Shown here: positions 16,284-25,402 of the stretch, piece by piece
Layout of the letters: every line of letters begins with the position of its first letter
Numbering within the stretch: position 1 is the stretch's first letter
Assembly: GCA_030748485.1 (NCBI GenBank)
Contig: JASMLW010000457.1
Location: 1 to 40,562 of the forward strand
DNA from: Pirellulaceae bacterium
GTDB taxonomy: Bacteria > Planctomycetota > Planctomycetia > Pirellulales > Pirellulaceae
DNA: 40,562 nt
Reading direction: 5' to 3'
The notes under the pieces: model-generated
What the model was told of the DNA's origin: nothing
Database searches by the model: none
The model's input: only the letters and a program-made list of their open reading frames with translations
Translations under genes and position numbers: made by a program

Positions 16284-16907
16284 CTACGCTTGAGCCGCTT
16301 CGTAGACCGATTTCAGCAGCGATTCTTCGTCCTTGTACTTTTTCTTTGACGCCAACGCCTGATCGACCATCCGCCGCGCGTCCGGTTCGCTGTGCCCCAG
16401 CCGCAACAGAGCTTGAAAAACGGCCTGGACAACATCTTGCGCGACGTCCGCGGGTCGCGGCGCGTCGCCGGCGACCATCAGCGCATAGCGGGACATCTTG
16501 CGTTTCAACTTCGCGATGATGCGGTCGGCGGTCGCCGCACCGATGCCCGGCAACGTCTCCAACAACTTGCCGTCCTGCTCGACGATGGCGACCGCGATTT
16601 CCCGCACTGGGCGGACCATCGCCCGCAGCGCCTTGCGGACGCCGACGCCGTCCACAGAGCAAAACAACTCGAAAAACTCGCGCTCGACCTCGTCGGTGAA
16701 TCCCACTAATCGAGGCGTCAGCCGCCCTTGAGTGGGGTTCCCTTCGACGTAATCGATCGTGTGCAGCGACACTTCCTCGCCGATCCGTTCTTGCAAACGC
16801 CGCCGGCTGGAATCGGGAACGAGTACTTCGTACTCAAAAGCGGCGACACCGATCGTCGCCGACTCGACCTGCAACGCGACGAGCCGCCCCTTGATTTTTG
16901 TGATCAT
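16284..16907 (-). CDS. ruvA: Holliday junction branch migration protein RuvA
   Basis: RuvA binds the four-way junction and loads RuvB. The 207-residue protein has an N-terminal OB-like domain (MITKIKGRLVAL), two helix-hairpin-helix regions (SVDGVGVRKALRAM, then TLPGIGAATADRIIAKLK) and a C-terminal RuvB-contact domain (from about residue 155). It lies 68 nt downstream of ruvC on the same strand. Confidence 0.94.
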   Translation of the reverse strand: MITKIKGRLVALQVESATIGVAAFEYEVLVPDSSRRRLQERIGEEVSLHTIDYVEGNPTQGRLTPRLVGFTDEVEREFFELFCSVDGVGVRKALRAMVRPVREIAVAIVEQDGKLLETLPGIGAATADRIIAKLKRKMSRYALMVAGDAPRPADVAQDVVQAVFQALLRLGHSEPDARRMVDQALASKKKYKDEESLLKSVYEAAQA

Positions 16908-16975
16908 GCGATGAGTTTCTCAGCGATTCGGTGAGGCGGACCTACGACGGGATGGACTTTGAGGACGGTGGAGTT

Positions 16976-17470
16976 TCAGAGCTGTAGTTGCTGATTCTGG
17001 TAAACGTGACAGAGGGCGACCGCCATGGCGTCCGCCACGTCCGGTGGCTCGGGCGCGGCGTCTAATTGGAACTCGCGCTGAACGGCCAGCTGGACTTGTT
17101 CCTTGGAAGCGCGGCCGCTGCCGGTCAGCATGCGCTTGACTTGAGTTGCTGCGTAATGATGGACGACAGCGTTGGCCCGGATGGCGGCCAGGCAGATAAC
17201 GCCCCGCGCGTGGCCCATCAAGATGGCCGTCTGGGGACGCTCGTAGTGTGAGTAGAGTTGTTCGACAGCGACCGATTCGGGTTGGTACGAGGCCAGCACT
17301 TCGGAGATTCCGCCGAAGATGGCGTCGAGCCGCTGTTCGATGGGAAGTTTCGCGCCGCCCGCGCGAATGACGCCCGCCTCGCAGAGCCTCGGTCCCGACG
17401 AGCTCATCTCCAGGACGCCGTAGCCGGTGATATTCAAGCCAGGATCGACACCCAGCACGCGTGTGGCCAT
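16976..17470 (-). CDS. ruvC: Crossover junction endodeoxyribonuclease RuvC
   Basis: RuvC cuts Holliday junctions symmetrically. The 164-residue protein shows the RNase H-like fold and its four acidic catalytic residues: D9 in GVDPGL, E70 in VEQLY, D144 and D147 in DVADAMAVALCH. It lies 52 nt downstream of cysS and upstream of ruvA. Confidence 0.95.
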   Translation of the reverse strand: MATRVLGVDPGLNITGYGVLEMSSSGPRLCEAGVIRAGGAKLPIEQRLDAIFGGISEVLASYQPESVAVEQLYSHYERPQTAILMGHARGVICLAAIRANAVVHHYAATQVKRMLTGSGRASKEQVQLAVQREFQLDAAPEPPDVADAMAVALCHVYQNQQLQL

Positions 17471-17522
17471 GAGCGGTTCGCTTTCCGTAGTCTTGTCCGG
17501 CGCGCGACGAGTCCGGTGGACT

Positions 17523-19082
17523 CTACTCCCGTCGCCAGCCGGTCCCGTCCTTGCGGTCCTCCAACGTGATCCGCAACTCGGTCAACTTGTTGCGGATCTG
17601 GTCGGCCGTATCGAAGTCCTTTTTGCCTCGCGATGAGTTGCGAATGTCGATCAGCAGATCCATCAAGCCGTTCACCAGTTCGTCGTCGGCCTCGCCGCCG
17701 CCGACAAATGGTTTGACGAACAGGCCCAGCAATAGCGACAGTTCGCGCAGTACTTCAGTGCCTCGCCGCAGAGATCGCGTTCGATTCGCGTCCGGTTCCT
17801 CTTCATCCAACTTGTGCTGATCGACGAATTTGTTCAGTTCCCGCAGCAACTCAAACAACTCACTCGCCGCGGCTCCCGTGTTGAAGTCATCGTCCATCTT
17901 GGCCAGGAACGCGGCTCGGCGATCGCGGGCCGTTTCCAGCAGCCCGTCATCGCCCGCGTCAAACTCTCCGTCCGCGCGCGAGGCGGCGGTCGTCAGTCGA
18001 TAAAAACTCTGTCCTGTCACGCGTTCGAATCGTTCGAAATACCGGTAGAACGACTCCAGCGACGCCTGCGCCTCGGCGAGCGCTTGATCGCTGTAAACGA
18101 CCGTACTGCGATAGTGAGTTCGCAGCAGGAAGAACCTCAACTGCTCACCGCCGATCTGTTGGATCATATCGGCCAGGCCGCCCGCTCCTTTGGACCGCGA
18201 CACTTTCGCCCGCGTCGCCCGTTCGACGTCATCGAGTGACACGTCTGTGTCACTGTCGTCGCGATCGCCGCGGCCGCCGATCTTCCCGGCGTCGTCGCGG
18301 CGGAGCAGTCCGTTGTGCATCCAGTACTTGGCCATCGGCTTGCCGTGCCGGCATTCGCTCTGGGCGATTTCGTTTTCGTGGTGTGGGAAGATCAGATCGA
18401 GTCCGCCGCCGTGGATGTCGAAGGACTCGCCCAAAATGCTGCGACTCATCGCCGAGCATTCGATGTGCCATCCCGGCCGACCCGGCCCCCACGGGCTGTC
18501 CCACGCCGGTTCATCCTCTTTGGCTCGCTTCCAAAGAGCAAAATCACTTGCCGACCGCTTTCGAGCCGCCGCCTCGCCGCCCTCGCCCCGCAAGTCGTCT
18601 ACCGTGCGATTGGTCAGTTTGCCGTAGTCCGAGTCCTTCGAGACGTCGAAAAAGACGTCGCCGTCGACATCGTAGGCGAACTCCTGTTCCACCAACGCCC
18701 GCACAAACTCGATGATGTCCCCCATCGAATCGGTCGCCCGCGGCATCTCGTCAATCTGGTCGACGCCCATCGCCTCCAGGTTGCTCAGATAGTCTTCGGT
18801 CATCTCGCTGGCGACGCGGTCCATCGATACGCCACGCTCGCGAGCTTTGTTGATCAGCTTGTCGTCGACGTCGGTGATGTTGACGACCCAGGTCACGTCA
18901 TAGCCCGAGTATGTCAGGAATCGCTTGATCGCATCGAAGACGACCGGGCCGACCATGTGGCCGATGTGGGCTCGATCGTAGACTGTTGGACCGCACAAGT
19001 AGATTCCCACCTGGCCCGGGGTCACCGGTTCGAAGGTTTCCTTGGTGCGGGTCAGCGTGTTGTAAATCTTGATCGAGTTCAT
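17523..19082 (-). CDS. cysS: Cysteinyl-tRNA synthetase
   Basis: The enzyme charges tRNA-Cys. The open frame extends to 19208, but the ATG at 19082 gives the usual N-terminus (IKIYNTL, then [10 protein letters not shown]), so 519 residues are annotated. Zinc ligands are expected at C30 and in HIECS and the following HHENE segment; the HIGH motif is H39-I-G-H42. The KMSKS loop is changed to K293-V-S-R-S297 and is separated from the preceding HNG motif by an Asp/Arg-rich insert of about 30 residues. The protein is about 58 residues longer than the E. coli enzyme. It follows ispF by 101 nt and precedes ruvC by 52 nt. Confidence 0.94.
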   Translation of the reverse strand: MNSIKIYNTLTRTKETFEPVTPGQVGIYLCGPTVYDRAHIGHMVGPVVFDAIKRFLTYSGYDVTWVVNITDVDDKLINKARERGVSMDRVASEMTEDYLSNLEAMGVDQIDEMPRATDSMGDIIEFVRALVEQEFAYDVDGDVFFDVSKDSDYGKLTNRTVDDLRGEGGEAAARKRSASDFALWKRAKEDEPAWDSPWGPGRPGWHIECSAMSRSILGESFDIHGGGLDLIFPHHENEIAQSECRHGKPMAKYWMHNGLLRRDDAGKIGGRGDRDDSDTDVSLDDVERATRAKVSRSKGAGGLADMIQQIGGEQLRFFLLRTHYRSTVVYSDQALAEAQASLESFYRYFERFERVTGQSFYRLTTAASRADGEFDAGDDGLLETARDRRAAFLAKMDDDFNTGAAASELFELLRELNKFVDQHKLDEEEPDANRTRSLRRGTEVLRELSLLLGLFVKPFVGGGEADDELVNGLMDLLIDIRNSSRGKKDFDTADQIRNKLTELRITLEDRKDGTGWRRE

Positions 19083-19183
19083 GGGTGATGGAGGTGTCGT
19101 TTTGGATTGATTCTTGATTCGCGCGGCCGGCGTCCGCGAGGTCTCGGTTGGATACGACGTCGCCAGTGTTTTGATCGGATTCT

Positions 19184-19678
19184 CTAATTCGTCAAGAGGA
19201 CAACGCACTGCGCGGTGACCGCCTCGTGGCGGCCCACCGACCCCACGCCTTCCCCGGTCTTGGCCTTGATTCCCACGACGTCCTTGCCGATCTCCAACAA
19301 CTCGGCGATCCGCGTGCGGACATCATCTTTGTGCGGGCTGAATTTGGGACGTTCCAGATGCAGGACGCAGTCGAGATTGATGATGCGCCAACCACTTTCG
19401 GTCGCTTTGTCTCGCGCCGCTCGGAGCATTTCGCCCGAGTCGCGATGGCGGTTCTCCTCCTCCGTGTTGGGGAACAGCTGGCCGATGTCGGGTAGCCCCG
19501 CTGCGCCGAGAATCGCATCCGTGATGGCGTGTAGCAGCACGTCCGCGTCGCTGTGCCCGATGAGGCTGTGTTCGCAGGGAATGTCAACTCCACCGAGCCG
19601 CAAGGGTCCGCCGGGGCCGAGGCGATGTGTGTCGTGCCCCAGGCCAATCCGTAGGCGGGAGGTGTCGGCGGCGCCCAT
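19184..19678 (-). CDS. ispF: 2-C-methyl-D-erythritol 2,4-cyclodiphosphate synthase
   Basis: IspF catalyses the ring-forming step of the non-mevalonate isoprenoid pathway. The 164-residue protein has the metal-binding D16-x-H18 in GHDTHRL, H50 in [18 protein letters not shown], and the C-terminal [11 protein letters not shown] segment. Length and motifs match the family. It is the first gene of a likely ispF-cysS-ruvC-ruvA transcript with a good promoter upstream. Confidence 0.95.
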   Translation of the reverse strand: MGAADTSRLRIGLGHDTHRLGPGGPLRLGGVDIPCEHSLIGHSDADVLLHAITDAILGAAGLPDIGQLFPNTEEENRHRDSGEMLRAARDKATESGWRIINLDCVLHLERPKFSPHKDDVRTRIAELLEIGKDVVGIKAKTGEGVGSVGRHEAVTAQCVVLLTN

Positions 19679-19728
19679 GCGAAGTTAGCAAGTCCTTGTG
19701 GGTCGTTAAGTTACGCTCAATCCGGCGG

Positions 19729-19757
19729 ATTATACCGGAAGCGTGCGACACCAACAA
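19729..19757 (-). promoter_or_regulatory. Promoter of ispF-cysS-ruvC-ruvA
   Basis: The minus strand has -35 TTGTTG (19752-19757), a 17-bp spacer and a perfect -10 TATAAT (19729-19734). The predicted leader before ispF is about 45 nt. Confidence 0.6.
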
Positions 19758-20068
19758 TGCTCGTGCGGACAGACGCCCGCCGCGCACGCCGCCGCCGACC
19801 ACTCTGTTTCGCGGACAGGTCGAGAGTTGGCGGTGGGCTGCAGCTTCATTCTGTTTCTCGATTGCGCCGATCAATGGAACGCTATGGGCTCGCGGACGTT
19901 TCGCCGCGGCGACGAATGAAGCGCGGCGGGGACCGCTTGCAACCATTGCCGGGCGATGTAGGTTGACGACACATCGTCCCGCCGCCGCGTTCCCAAAAAA
20001 ACAACAGTTTCGGATCTCTGTTTTCGGGACCTTGTCGAATCTCTCCCAGCATCGCAACAAACCCCGTC

Positions 20069-20095
20069 ATGACGAGCGACCGGGCTGTCTATAAT
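20069..20095 (+). promoter_or_regulatory. Possible leaderless-transcript promoter of the ABC operon
   Basis: A perfect TATAAT (20090-20095) lies exactly 6 nt before the ATG at 20102, and no Shine-Dalgarno precedes that ATG. A weak -35 ATGACG lies at 20069-20074 with a 15-bp spacer. The spacing is what leaderless mRNAs show in other phyla. Confidence 0.4.
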
Positions 20096-20101
20096 CTTCC
20101 C

Positions 20102-21133
20102 ATGTCAATCATCGAGCTCGAAGATCTCGCCAAGTCATATCGCGTCTACCAGAAGCAGGAAGGCCTGCTCGCCTCCATTCGCGGATTGTGGAAACGCGAG
20201 TACAAGGACGTGCGGGCGGTGCGATCGATCAACATGCAAGTGAAGCAGGGCGAGTTCGTTGCTTTTCTGGGGCCGAACGGGGCCGGCAAGACGACGACAC
20301 TCAAGTTGCTGAGCGGCGTGATCAATCCGACATCCGGGACAGCCCGGGTGATGGGGCATGTGCCCTGGAAACGCGAGAACGCTTACCGCCGACGATTCGC
20401 GCTCGTCATGGGGCAGAAGAATCAACTTTGGTGGGACTTGCCGGCTCAAGAGTCGTTTCGGCTTCACCAGCAGATCTATCGCATTGAGCCGGCTGAGTTC
20501 GATCGCACTCTCGCCGAATTGACCGATTTGCTGGACGTCAAGCAGCTTCTCAAGCAACCGGTGCGGGAGCTGTCGTTGGGCGAGCGGATGAAGATGGAAC
20601 TGGCGGCCGCCCTGCTGCACTCGCCCGACGTGTTGTTTCTGGACGAACCGACGATCGGTCTCGACGTGGTTGCTCAGCACAACATTCAGCAGTTTCTCAA
20701 GTATTACCAGGAAGCTCGCAAGATCACGATTCTGCTCACCAGCCACTACATGAAGGATGTGGCCGCGTTGTGCCGTCGAGTCGTGATCATCGCGCACGGA
20801 CAAATTCAATACGATGGTTCGCTGGCGGGTATTTTGGATGAGTTCAGCGGCCACAAAGTGGTGACGTTGCAGTTCGCCGAAGGTCAGCTGCCGACGGACC
20901 TCTCCGCGCTCGGTGAAGTGTTGGAGGTCTTGCCGCCCAGAGCCAAGCTTCAAGTTGACCGCGAAGACGTGGCCCGCGTGTTATCCACGATTCTCAACGA
21001 CTACGTGATCGAGGACGTGTCGGTCGAGGAGCCGCCGTTGGAGCAAGTGATCGCGGCCGTCTTCTCCAAAATCGACACGGACGCCGCCCGAGACGGGCAA
21101 GTCGATGCGGCGGTCGCCGCCGGCGAGCCATAA
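20102..21133 (+). CDS. ABC transporter ATP-binding protein
   Basis: The 343-residue ATPase powers the two ABC-2 permeases encoded just downstream. Walker A is GPNGAGKT (57-64), the signature LSLGERMKM lies near residue 157, Walker [13 protein letters not shown] near 177, and the switch His in LLTSHYMKD. The block after the core (about 235-330) is the extra C-terminal domain of drug/polysaccharide-type exporters. I place the start at 20102; an in-frame ATG at 20069 would add 11 residues that overlap the -10 box. The gap to the first permease is only 12 nt. The substrate is unknown. Confidence 0.9.
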   Translation: MSIIELEDLAKSYRVYQKQEGLLASIRGLWKREYKDVRAVRSINMQVKQGEFVAFLGPNGAGKTTTLKLLSGVINPTSGTARVMGHVPWKRENAYRRRFALVMGQKNQLWWDLPAQESFRLHQQIYRIEPAEFDRTLAELTDLLDVKQLLKQPVRELSLGERMKMELAAALLHSPDVLFLDEPTIGLDVVAQHNIQQFLKYYQEARKITILLTSHYMKDVAALCRRVVIIAHGQIQYDGSLAGILDEFSGHKVVTLQFAEGQLPTDLSALGEVLEVLPPRAKLQVDREDVARVLSTILNDYVIEDVSVEEPPLEQVIAAVFSKIDTDAARDGQVDAAVAAGEP

Positions 21134-21145
21134 GGACGGAATGGC

Positions 21146-21955
21146 ATGCACTCGCGCGCTGCGACTTGGTGGACGATTTTGCGGATCGCTCTCGAAGAGC
21201 GAATGGTCTATCGCGGCGATTTCGCGTTGGGAACGCTCATGCGTTTTCTCCCCATCGTCACACAGGTGTTTCTGTGGTGGGCGATTTTCGAAACGGTGGA
21301 TGAGATCACCGGTTATCGATTCGAGGACATCGTCGTCTATTACCTGCTGACGATGTTGGCGCGGGCGTTCTCGAGCATGCCGGGGTTGGCGTCGGGCGTC
21401 GCTCTGCAGATCCGCAATGGTGAGATCAAGAAATTCCTCATCCAGCCAGTCGACCTGGTGGGCTTTCTGTTGCTCAACCGCGTCGCCCACAAGGCGGCTT
21501 ACTACACGGTCGCGATCGGTCCGTTCGCGTTGGTTTTCTTTTTATGCCGATGGGCGTTTGTCGATGGCGTTCCCGATTTAACGACGTTCGCCGCCTTCAT
21601 CGCCTCTCTTTTCATGGCCTTCCTGCTCGGTTTCTTCCTGGAGATGACGATCGGTTTGATTGGGTTCTGGTTCCTGGAAGTCACATCGCTGTTGTTTGTC
21701 TACATGCTGCTGAGTTTCTTTTTGTCGGGCCACATGTTTCCGCTCGACATGCTCGGCGAGTGGAGCGTGGTCGTGGACGTGCTGCCGCTCAAGTACCTGG
21801 CCTATTTCCCGGCGGCCGTTTTTCTGGGCAAAGTCGAGGGACCCGACCTGGCTCGCGAGCTGTTGGTCGAGGCCGGCTGGGTGTTGTTTTTCATGATCGC
21901 CTGCCGCTGGATGTTCGCTCGCGGCGTCAAACGCTATAGCGGTTTTGGAGGATAG
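21146..21955 (+). CDS. ABC-2 type permease, first subunit
   Basis: The 269-residue membrane protein has about six hydrophobic segments and the early cytoplasmic motif GEIKKFLIQPVD typical of the ABC-2 family once called DUF990. It forms the channel with the next gene product. It starts 12 nt after the ATPase stop and ends 2 nt before the next start, so the three subunits are co-translated. Confidence 0.87.
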   Translation: MHSRAATWWTILRIALEERMVYRGDFALGTLMRFLPIVTQVFLWWAIFETVDEITGYRFEDIVVYYLLTMLARAFSSMPGLASGVALQIRNGEIKKFLIQPVDLVGFLLLNRVAHKAAYYTVAIGPFALVFFLCRWAFVDGVPDLTTFAAFIASLFMAFLLGFFLEMTIGLIGFWFLEVTSLLFVYMLLSFFLSGHMFPLDMLGEWSVVVDVLPLKYLAYFPAAVFLGKVEGPDLARELLVEAGWVLFFMIACRWMFARGVKRYSGFGG

Positions 21956-21957
21956 CC

Positions 21958-22809
21958 GTGCAACCCGGTCCGTCATATTGGCGAGTTTTCCTGACCTTCG
22001 CCCACAACAGCCTGGTGCGGGACATGACGTTTCGCGCCAACTTCCTGATCCAGTGCGTCTCGTCCGTGTCGTGGACGCTGATGAACACCGGCTTCTACTT
22101 GATCGTTTTCAACCATGCGAAGTCGATCGGCAACACGGGTTGGGAGAAGTGGGAGTTCTTCGTTTTCCTGGCGACGACCTGGCTCATCACGAGCCTGGTG
22201 CAGACTTTCTTCATGCCGAACGCGCAGGAATTCAGCGAACTGATCCGGACCGGAAACCTCGACTTCGCGCTGCTCAAGCCGATCGACACGCAGTTTCTGG
22301 TTTCCCTGCACAAAGTCGATTGGGCGTCGCTGTCGAATTCGGCCATGGGCGTGATACTACTGGGAATCAGCCTGTGGAAGTTGACGACCCGCCCCGACCA
22401 ACCTTTACAACTCGACCTCGTTATGGCCGCGCTTTACCCTTTCTATCTCGTCTGCGGCGTGCTGATTTTCTACAGCTTGATGATCGCGTTGGCGGCGACG
22501 AGCATTTGGTTGGGGCGCAATCAAACCCTCTACAACTTTTGGTTCTACATCACGAGCATCGCGAGGTACCCGCTGGAGATCTACAACCGCAGTTGGGGCG
22601 TCCCCATCTTGGGTTTCTTTACGTTTGTCGTTCCGGTTCTCGTCGTGATCAACGTGCCAGCTCGCTTGCTCGCTCAACCGCTGACGCCCCGGGCGCCGTG
22701 GGAGTGGTGGCTGTCGGCCTATGCGATTCTGGCGACCGTGCTCAGCCTCGCCGGATCGCGGTGGGTGTTCCGGCGATCATTGTTGAGCTACCGCAGTGCA
22801 AGCAGCTAG
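21958..22809 (+). CDS. ABC-2 type permease, second subunit
   Basis: The 283-residue protein uses a GTG start with GGAGG overlapping the previous stop region. It has about six membrane segments and the equivalent motif GNLDFALLKPIDTQF, so it is a distant paralogue of the first permease. ATPase plus two such permeases is the standard plan of this exporter family. The fourth gene, a UbiA enzyme, begins 45 nt later on the same strand. Confidence 0.87.
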   Translation: MQPGPSYWRVFLTFAHNSLVRDMTFRANFLIQCVSSVSWTLMNTGFYLIVFNHAKSIGNTGWEKWEFFVFLATTWLITSLVQTFFMPNAQEFSELIRTGNLDFALLKPIDTQFLVSLHKVDWASLSNSAMGVILLGISLWKLTTRPDQPLQLDLVMAALYPFYLVCGVLIFYSLMIALAATSIWLGRNQTLYNFWFYITSIARYPLEIYNRSWGVPILGFFTFVVPVLVVINVPARLLAQPLTPRAPWEWWLSAYAILATVLSLAGSRWVFRRSLLSYRSASS

Positions 22810-22854
22810 GTCGGGATTAGGTCGGGATCAATAACTTGATGAGACAGGTGATGT

Positions 22855-23814
22855 GTGAGTGAAATAGTCGATCGACCCTCCAAACTGCTCAGCTACATGC
22901 GGTTGTTCCGCATCCCCAACGTGTTTACGGCGATGGCCGACATCATGATGGGATTTCTGTTTGTGCAGGGTGGGCCCGAGCCGCTGGCGTCGCTCGGTTG
23001 CCTCGTATTGGCGACGAGCTTTCTTTACACGGCCGGGATGATCTTAAACGACGTTTACGACGTGGAGGTGGATCGGCGCGAGCGGCCCCATCGCCCGCTG
23101 CCTTCGGGAACCATTCCCGTCGGAACTGCCTCGTCGCTGGGCTACGCCATGCTGTTGCTCGGCGTCGGCTGCGCCGGTTTGGCCACCTGGGTCGCACCCG
23201 TCAACGGAGCTCAGGTTTGGCGACCGGCGGCGGTCGCCGCGGCGCTGGCCGTTTGCATCGTGCTCTACGACGCCGTCTTGAAGAAGACGCCGCTGGCCCC
23301 GCTGGCAATGGGCGGGTGCCGGTTGCTCAACGTGCTGTTGGGGATGAGCGCCGGCGCTCCGGTCGCTGGACTATTCGGATTCGGTTCCCACCACTGGGTG
23401 GCCGCCGCCGGAGTCGGCGTCTACATCGTCGGCGTTACCTGGTTTGCTCGCACGGAAGCCCGGCAGAGCAACGCTATTCAGCTGGCGCTGGCGTGCGTTG
23501 TCATGGTGTTTGGGTTCGCTCTGCTGATCCTGTTTCCGCACGTCGCCCCGGTGACATTCCGGCCGATGCTGCAAGACTTCGCCTGGCCCGTGCTGATTAT
23601 CCTCATCGGCGGATTGATCGTTCGCCGCGCCGCCATGGCCGTCCTCAACCCGCAACCGCCACTGGTGCAGGCGGCCGTGAGGAACTGCATCCTGTCGTTG
23701 ATCGTGCTGGATGCGGCCGTTGCGCTCAATGTGAGCAACCAATTGTGGGCGCTGGGGATTCTCTGCCTGTTGGCGCCGACCCTGCTGTTGGGCCGCTGGG
23801 TCTACTCAACGTAA
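22855..23814 (+). CDS. UbiA-family prenyltransferase
   Basis: These membrane enzymes transfer polyprenyl chains to an acceptor. The 319-residue protein begins at GTG and has about eight to nine membrane segments. The first catalytic motif is N65-D-x2-D69-x3-D73 (NDVYDVEVDRRERPHRPLPSG), which binds the diphosphate through Mg. The second region is YDAVLKKTPLAPLAMGGCR. The RERPHRPLPSG context is shared with the EboC-type branch as I remember it. It lies in a run with an ABC exporter before it and a TIM barrel after it. The acceptor cannot be deduced. Confidence 0.87.
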   Translation: MSEIVDRPSKLLSYMRLFRIPNVFTAMADIMMGFLFVQGGPEPLASLGCLVLATSFLYTAGMILNDVYDVEVDRRERPHRPLPSGTIPVGTASSLGYAMLLLGVGCAGLATWVAPVNGAQVWRPAAVAAALAVCIVLYDAVLKKTPLAPLAMGGCRLLNVLLGMSAGAPVAGLFGFGSHHWVAAAGVGVYIVGVTWFARTEARQSNAIQLALACVVMVFGFALLILFPHVAPVTFRPMLQDFAWPVLIILIGGLIVRRAAMAVLNPQPPLVQAAVRNCILSLIVLDAAVALNVSNQLWALGILCLLAPTLLLGRWVYST

Positions 23815-23838
23815 TTGGCGCTAGTGAGGAGGGAGGGC

Positions 23839-24699
23839 GTGAGTAGCGAGCCAAAGAGTCTCTATCTCAGCTACAACACCAACGGGTTGGCTCACCACCG
23901 TCTCGAAGAGGCGATCGAGTTGCTCGCCGAACTTGGCTATGGCGGCGTCGCCATTACGTTGGATCACGCCGCACTCAATCCTTTTGACCCGGGTCTGCAG
24001 ACTCAAATCGCCGCCGTTCGCCGTCGTTTGGAGTCGGCCCAGATGCGGTGTGTCATCGAAACGGGAGCCCGATTCCTGCTCGATCCGCGCGAGAAGCACG
24101 AGCCGACATTGATGACGCCCAACGCGCCTGATCGCGCGCGCCGCGTTGAGTTTCTAAGACGGTCTGTCGAGATCGGCGCCGAATTGAACGCCGACTGCGT
24201 TTCACTCTGGTCCGGCGTGTTGAGGACCGCCGAAGATGAGGCGACGTCGCTTGAGCGACTGATCGACGGGTTGGCCGCCGTGCTCGAACACGCTGATCTG
24301 TGCGGTGTCGACATCGCGTTCGAACCCGAGCCGGGCATGTTCATCGACACGATGGATCGGTTTGCGCAGCTGAAAGGTCGCCTAGGTCATCCTCGTCTGA
24401 AACTGACAATCGACGTGGGGCACTTGCATTGCCAAGGAGAAATCCCCGTGGCCGATTACCTCCACCGGTGGGCCGACGACCTGGCGAATCTCCACATCGA
24501 AGATATGCGCGCGGGCGTCCACGAGCATCTGATGTTCGGCGAAGGGGACATGGAATTCCCGCCGATCATGCGGGCGATCCAGGAAATCGACTACTGCGGC
24601 GGAGTGCATGTCGAGCTGAGCCGGCACAGCCATATGGGGCCCGCCGCCGCCAAGCAGGCGATCGAGTTTCTTCGCGACAAGGGGATGGTTAATGACTAA
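23839..24699 (+). CDS. Xylose isomerase-like TIM barrel protein (sugar phosphate isomerase/epimerase)
   Basis: The GTG at 23839 is chosen because a run of G/A (AGGAGGGAGG) precedes it; a TTG at 23815 is less likely. The 286-residue protein shows the AP-endonuclease-2/xylose-isomerase barrel: a first strand LYLSYNTNG, a probable metal-ligand Glu in FEPEPG, Asp and His in TIDVGHLH, His in NLHIEDM and a final Glu in VELSRH. The real substrate is unknown. It begins 24 nt after the UbiA stop, so the two are surely co-transcribed. The tail ends 796 bp before the next gene, just ahead of a repeat field. Confidence 0.82.
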   Translation: MSSEPKSLYLSYNTNGLAHHRLEEAIELLAELGYGGVAITLDHAALNPFDPGLQTQIAAVRRRLESAQMRCVIETGARFLLDPREKHEPTLMTPNAPDRARRVEFLRRSVEIGAELNADCVSLWSGVLRTAEDEATSLERLIDGLAAVLEHADLCGVDIAFEPEPGMFIDTMDRFAQLKGRLGHPRLKLTIDVGHLHCQGEIPVADYLHRWADDLANLHIEDMRAGVHEHLMFGEGDMEFPPIMRAIQEIDYCGGVHVELSRHSHMGPAAAKQAIEFLRDKGMVND

Positions 24700-24748
24700 G
24701 GTCTAGTGACTAATTAGTTAGGTAATCGTGGGTAATCGTAGGTCGTAG

Positions 24749-24768
24749 GACGGGTCTCCAGGCCCGTC
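24749..24768 (+). repeat. Hairpin of the GACGGG...CCCGTC type
   Basis: The arms GACGGG and CCCGTC extend by a T-G wobble pair, C-G and T-A to 9 pairs with a 2-nt loop. I recall similar hairpins scattered in planctomycete genomes, but I cannot count copies here. Confidence 0.5.
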
Positions 24769-24941
24769 GAATGGAACGAGCAATCGACGGGCAAGCCAGC
24801 AATCGACGAACCCGAGCCGAGCGAGATTCCAGACCCGGCGATTGAGTTTCCTTTGGAGATAGTTCCGGAAGCTCCCGGGGTGGCTGTCGAATCGGGTTGG
24901 AGCCCCCGACGGAAGCGAAGACGAGGCGGCGCGGCTCGTGA

Positions 24942-25130
24942 GGTGGAACGCGGTGGCGCGGGGCGACGCGAGGGTGGAACGCGGTGGAACGCGGTGGAAC
25001 GCGATGGCGCGGGGCGACGCGAGGGTGGAACGCGGTGGCGCGGGGCGACGCGAGGGTGGAACGCGGTGGAACGCGATGGCGCGGGGCGACGCGAGAATGG
25101 AACGCGGTGGCGCGGGGCGACGCGAGAATG
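24942..25130 (+). repeat. Nested direct repeat array (31 bp plus n times 10 bp)
   Basis: Five copies of GGCGCGGGGCGACGCGAG begin at 24955, 25006, 25037, 25078 and 25109, that is, 51, 31, 41 and 31 bp apart. The differences are whole numbers of a 10-bp GTGGAACGCG module. Two further copies lie inside the 141-bp repeats. This looks like slippage or unequal crossing over. No spacer diversity is seen, so it is not a CRISPR. Confidence 0.8.
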
Positions 25131-25402
25131 GAGCGTTGGTTGCAGCTGGAACGCCTGGTTCACCCGTGCTCAAGCACGGGCCTATGGCCGCCTGCGGCGG
25201 AATGGGGCGTAAACGCCCCTGGTCGTGCGCGGCGAGGGTGGAACGCGGTGGCGCGGGGCGACGCGAGAATGGAGCGTTGGTTGCAGCTGGAACGCTTGGT
25301 TCACCCGTGCTCAAGCACGGGCCTATGCCGCCTGCGGCGGAATGGGGCGTAAACGCCCCTGGTCGTGCGCGGCGAGGGTGGAACGCGGTGGCGCGGAGCG
25401 GG
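25122..25402 (+). repeat. 141-bp tandem duplication with three hairpins per copy
   Basis: Copy 1 (25122-25262) and copy 2 (25263-25402) differ by a few bases and a 1-bp deletion. Each carries three adjacent hairpins. In copy 1 these are CCCGTGC/GCACGGG with loop TCAA (25163-25180), CCGCC/GGCGG (25188-25200) and GGGGCG/CGCCCC with loop TAAA (25204-25219). Copy 2 has them at 25304-25321, 25328-25340 and 25344-25359. The first 22 bases of a third copy are at 25439-25460. Confidence 0.8.

Larger units (their letters stand above)
19679..20101. other. Divergent intergenic region between ispF and the ABC operon
   Basis: The 423 bases hold the ispF promoter (19729-19757, minus) and a TATAAT 6 nt before the ABC ATPase start (plus). 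Long frames on both strands here are Arg-rich and lack family motifs, so I see no gene. No tRNA or structured RNA is evident. Confidence 0.6.

Noticed and set aside
19584-20060. 158-codon minus-strand frame overlapping ispF
   Set aside because: It overlaps the start of ispF and its promoter in another frame and shows no motif.
24942-25130. Regular repeats that could suggest a CRISPR array
   Set aside because: There are no unique spacers of constant length, no cas genes nearby, and the intervals are made of the repeat module itself.
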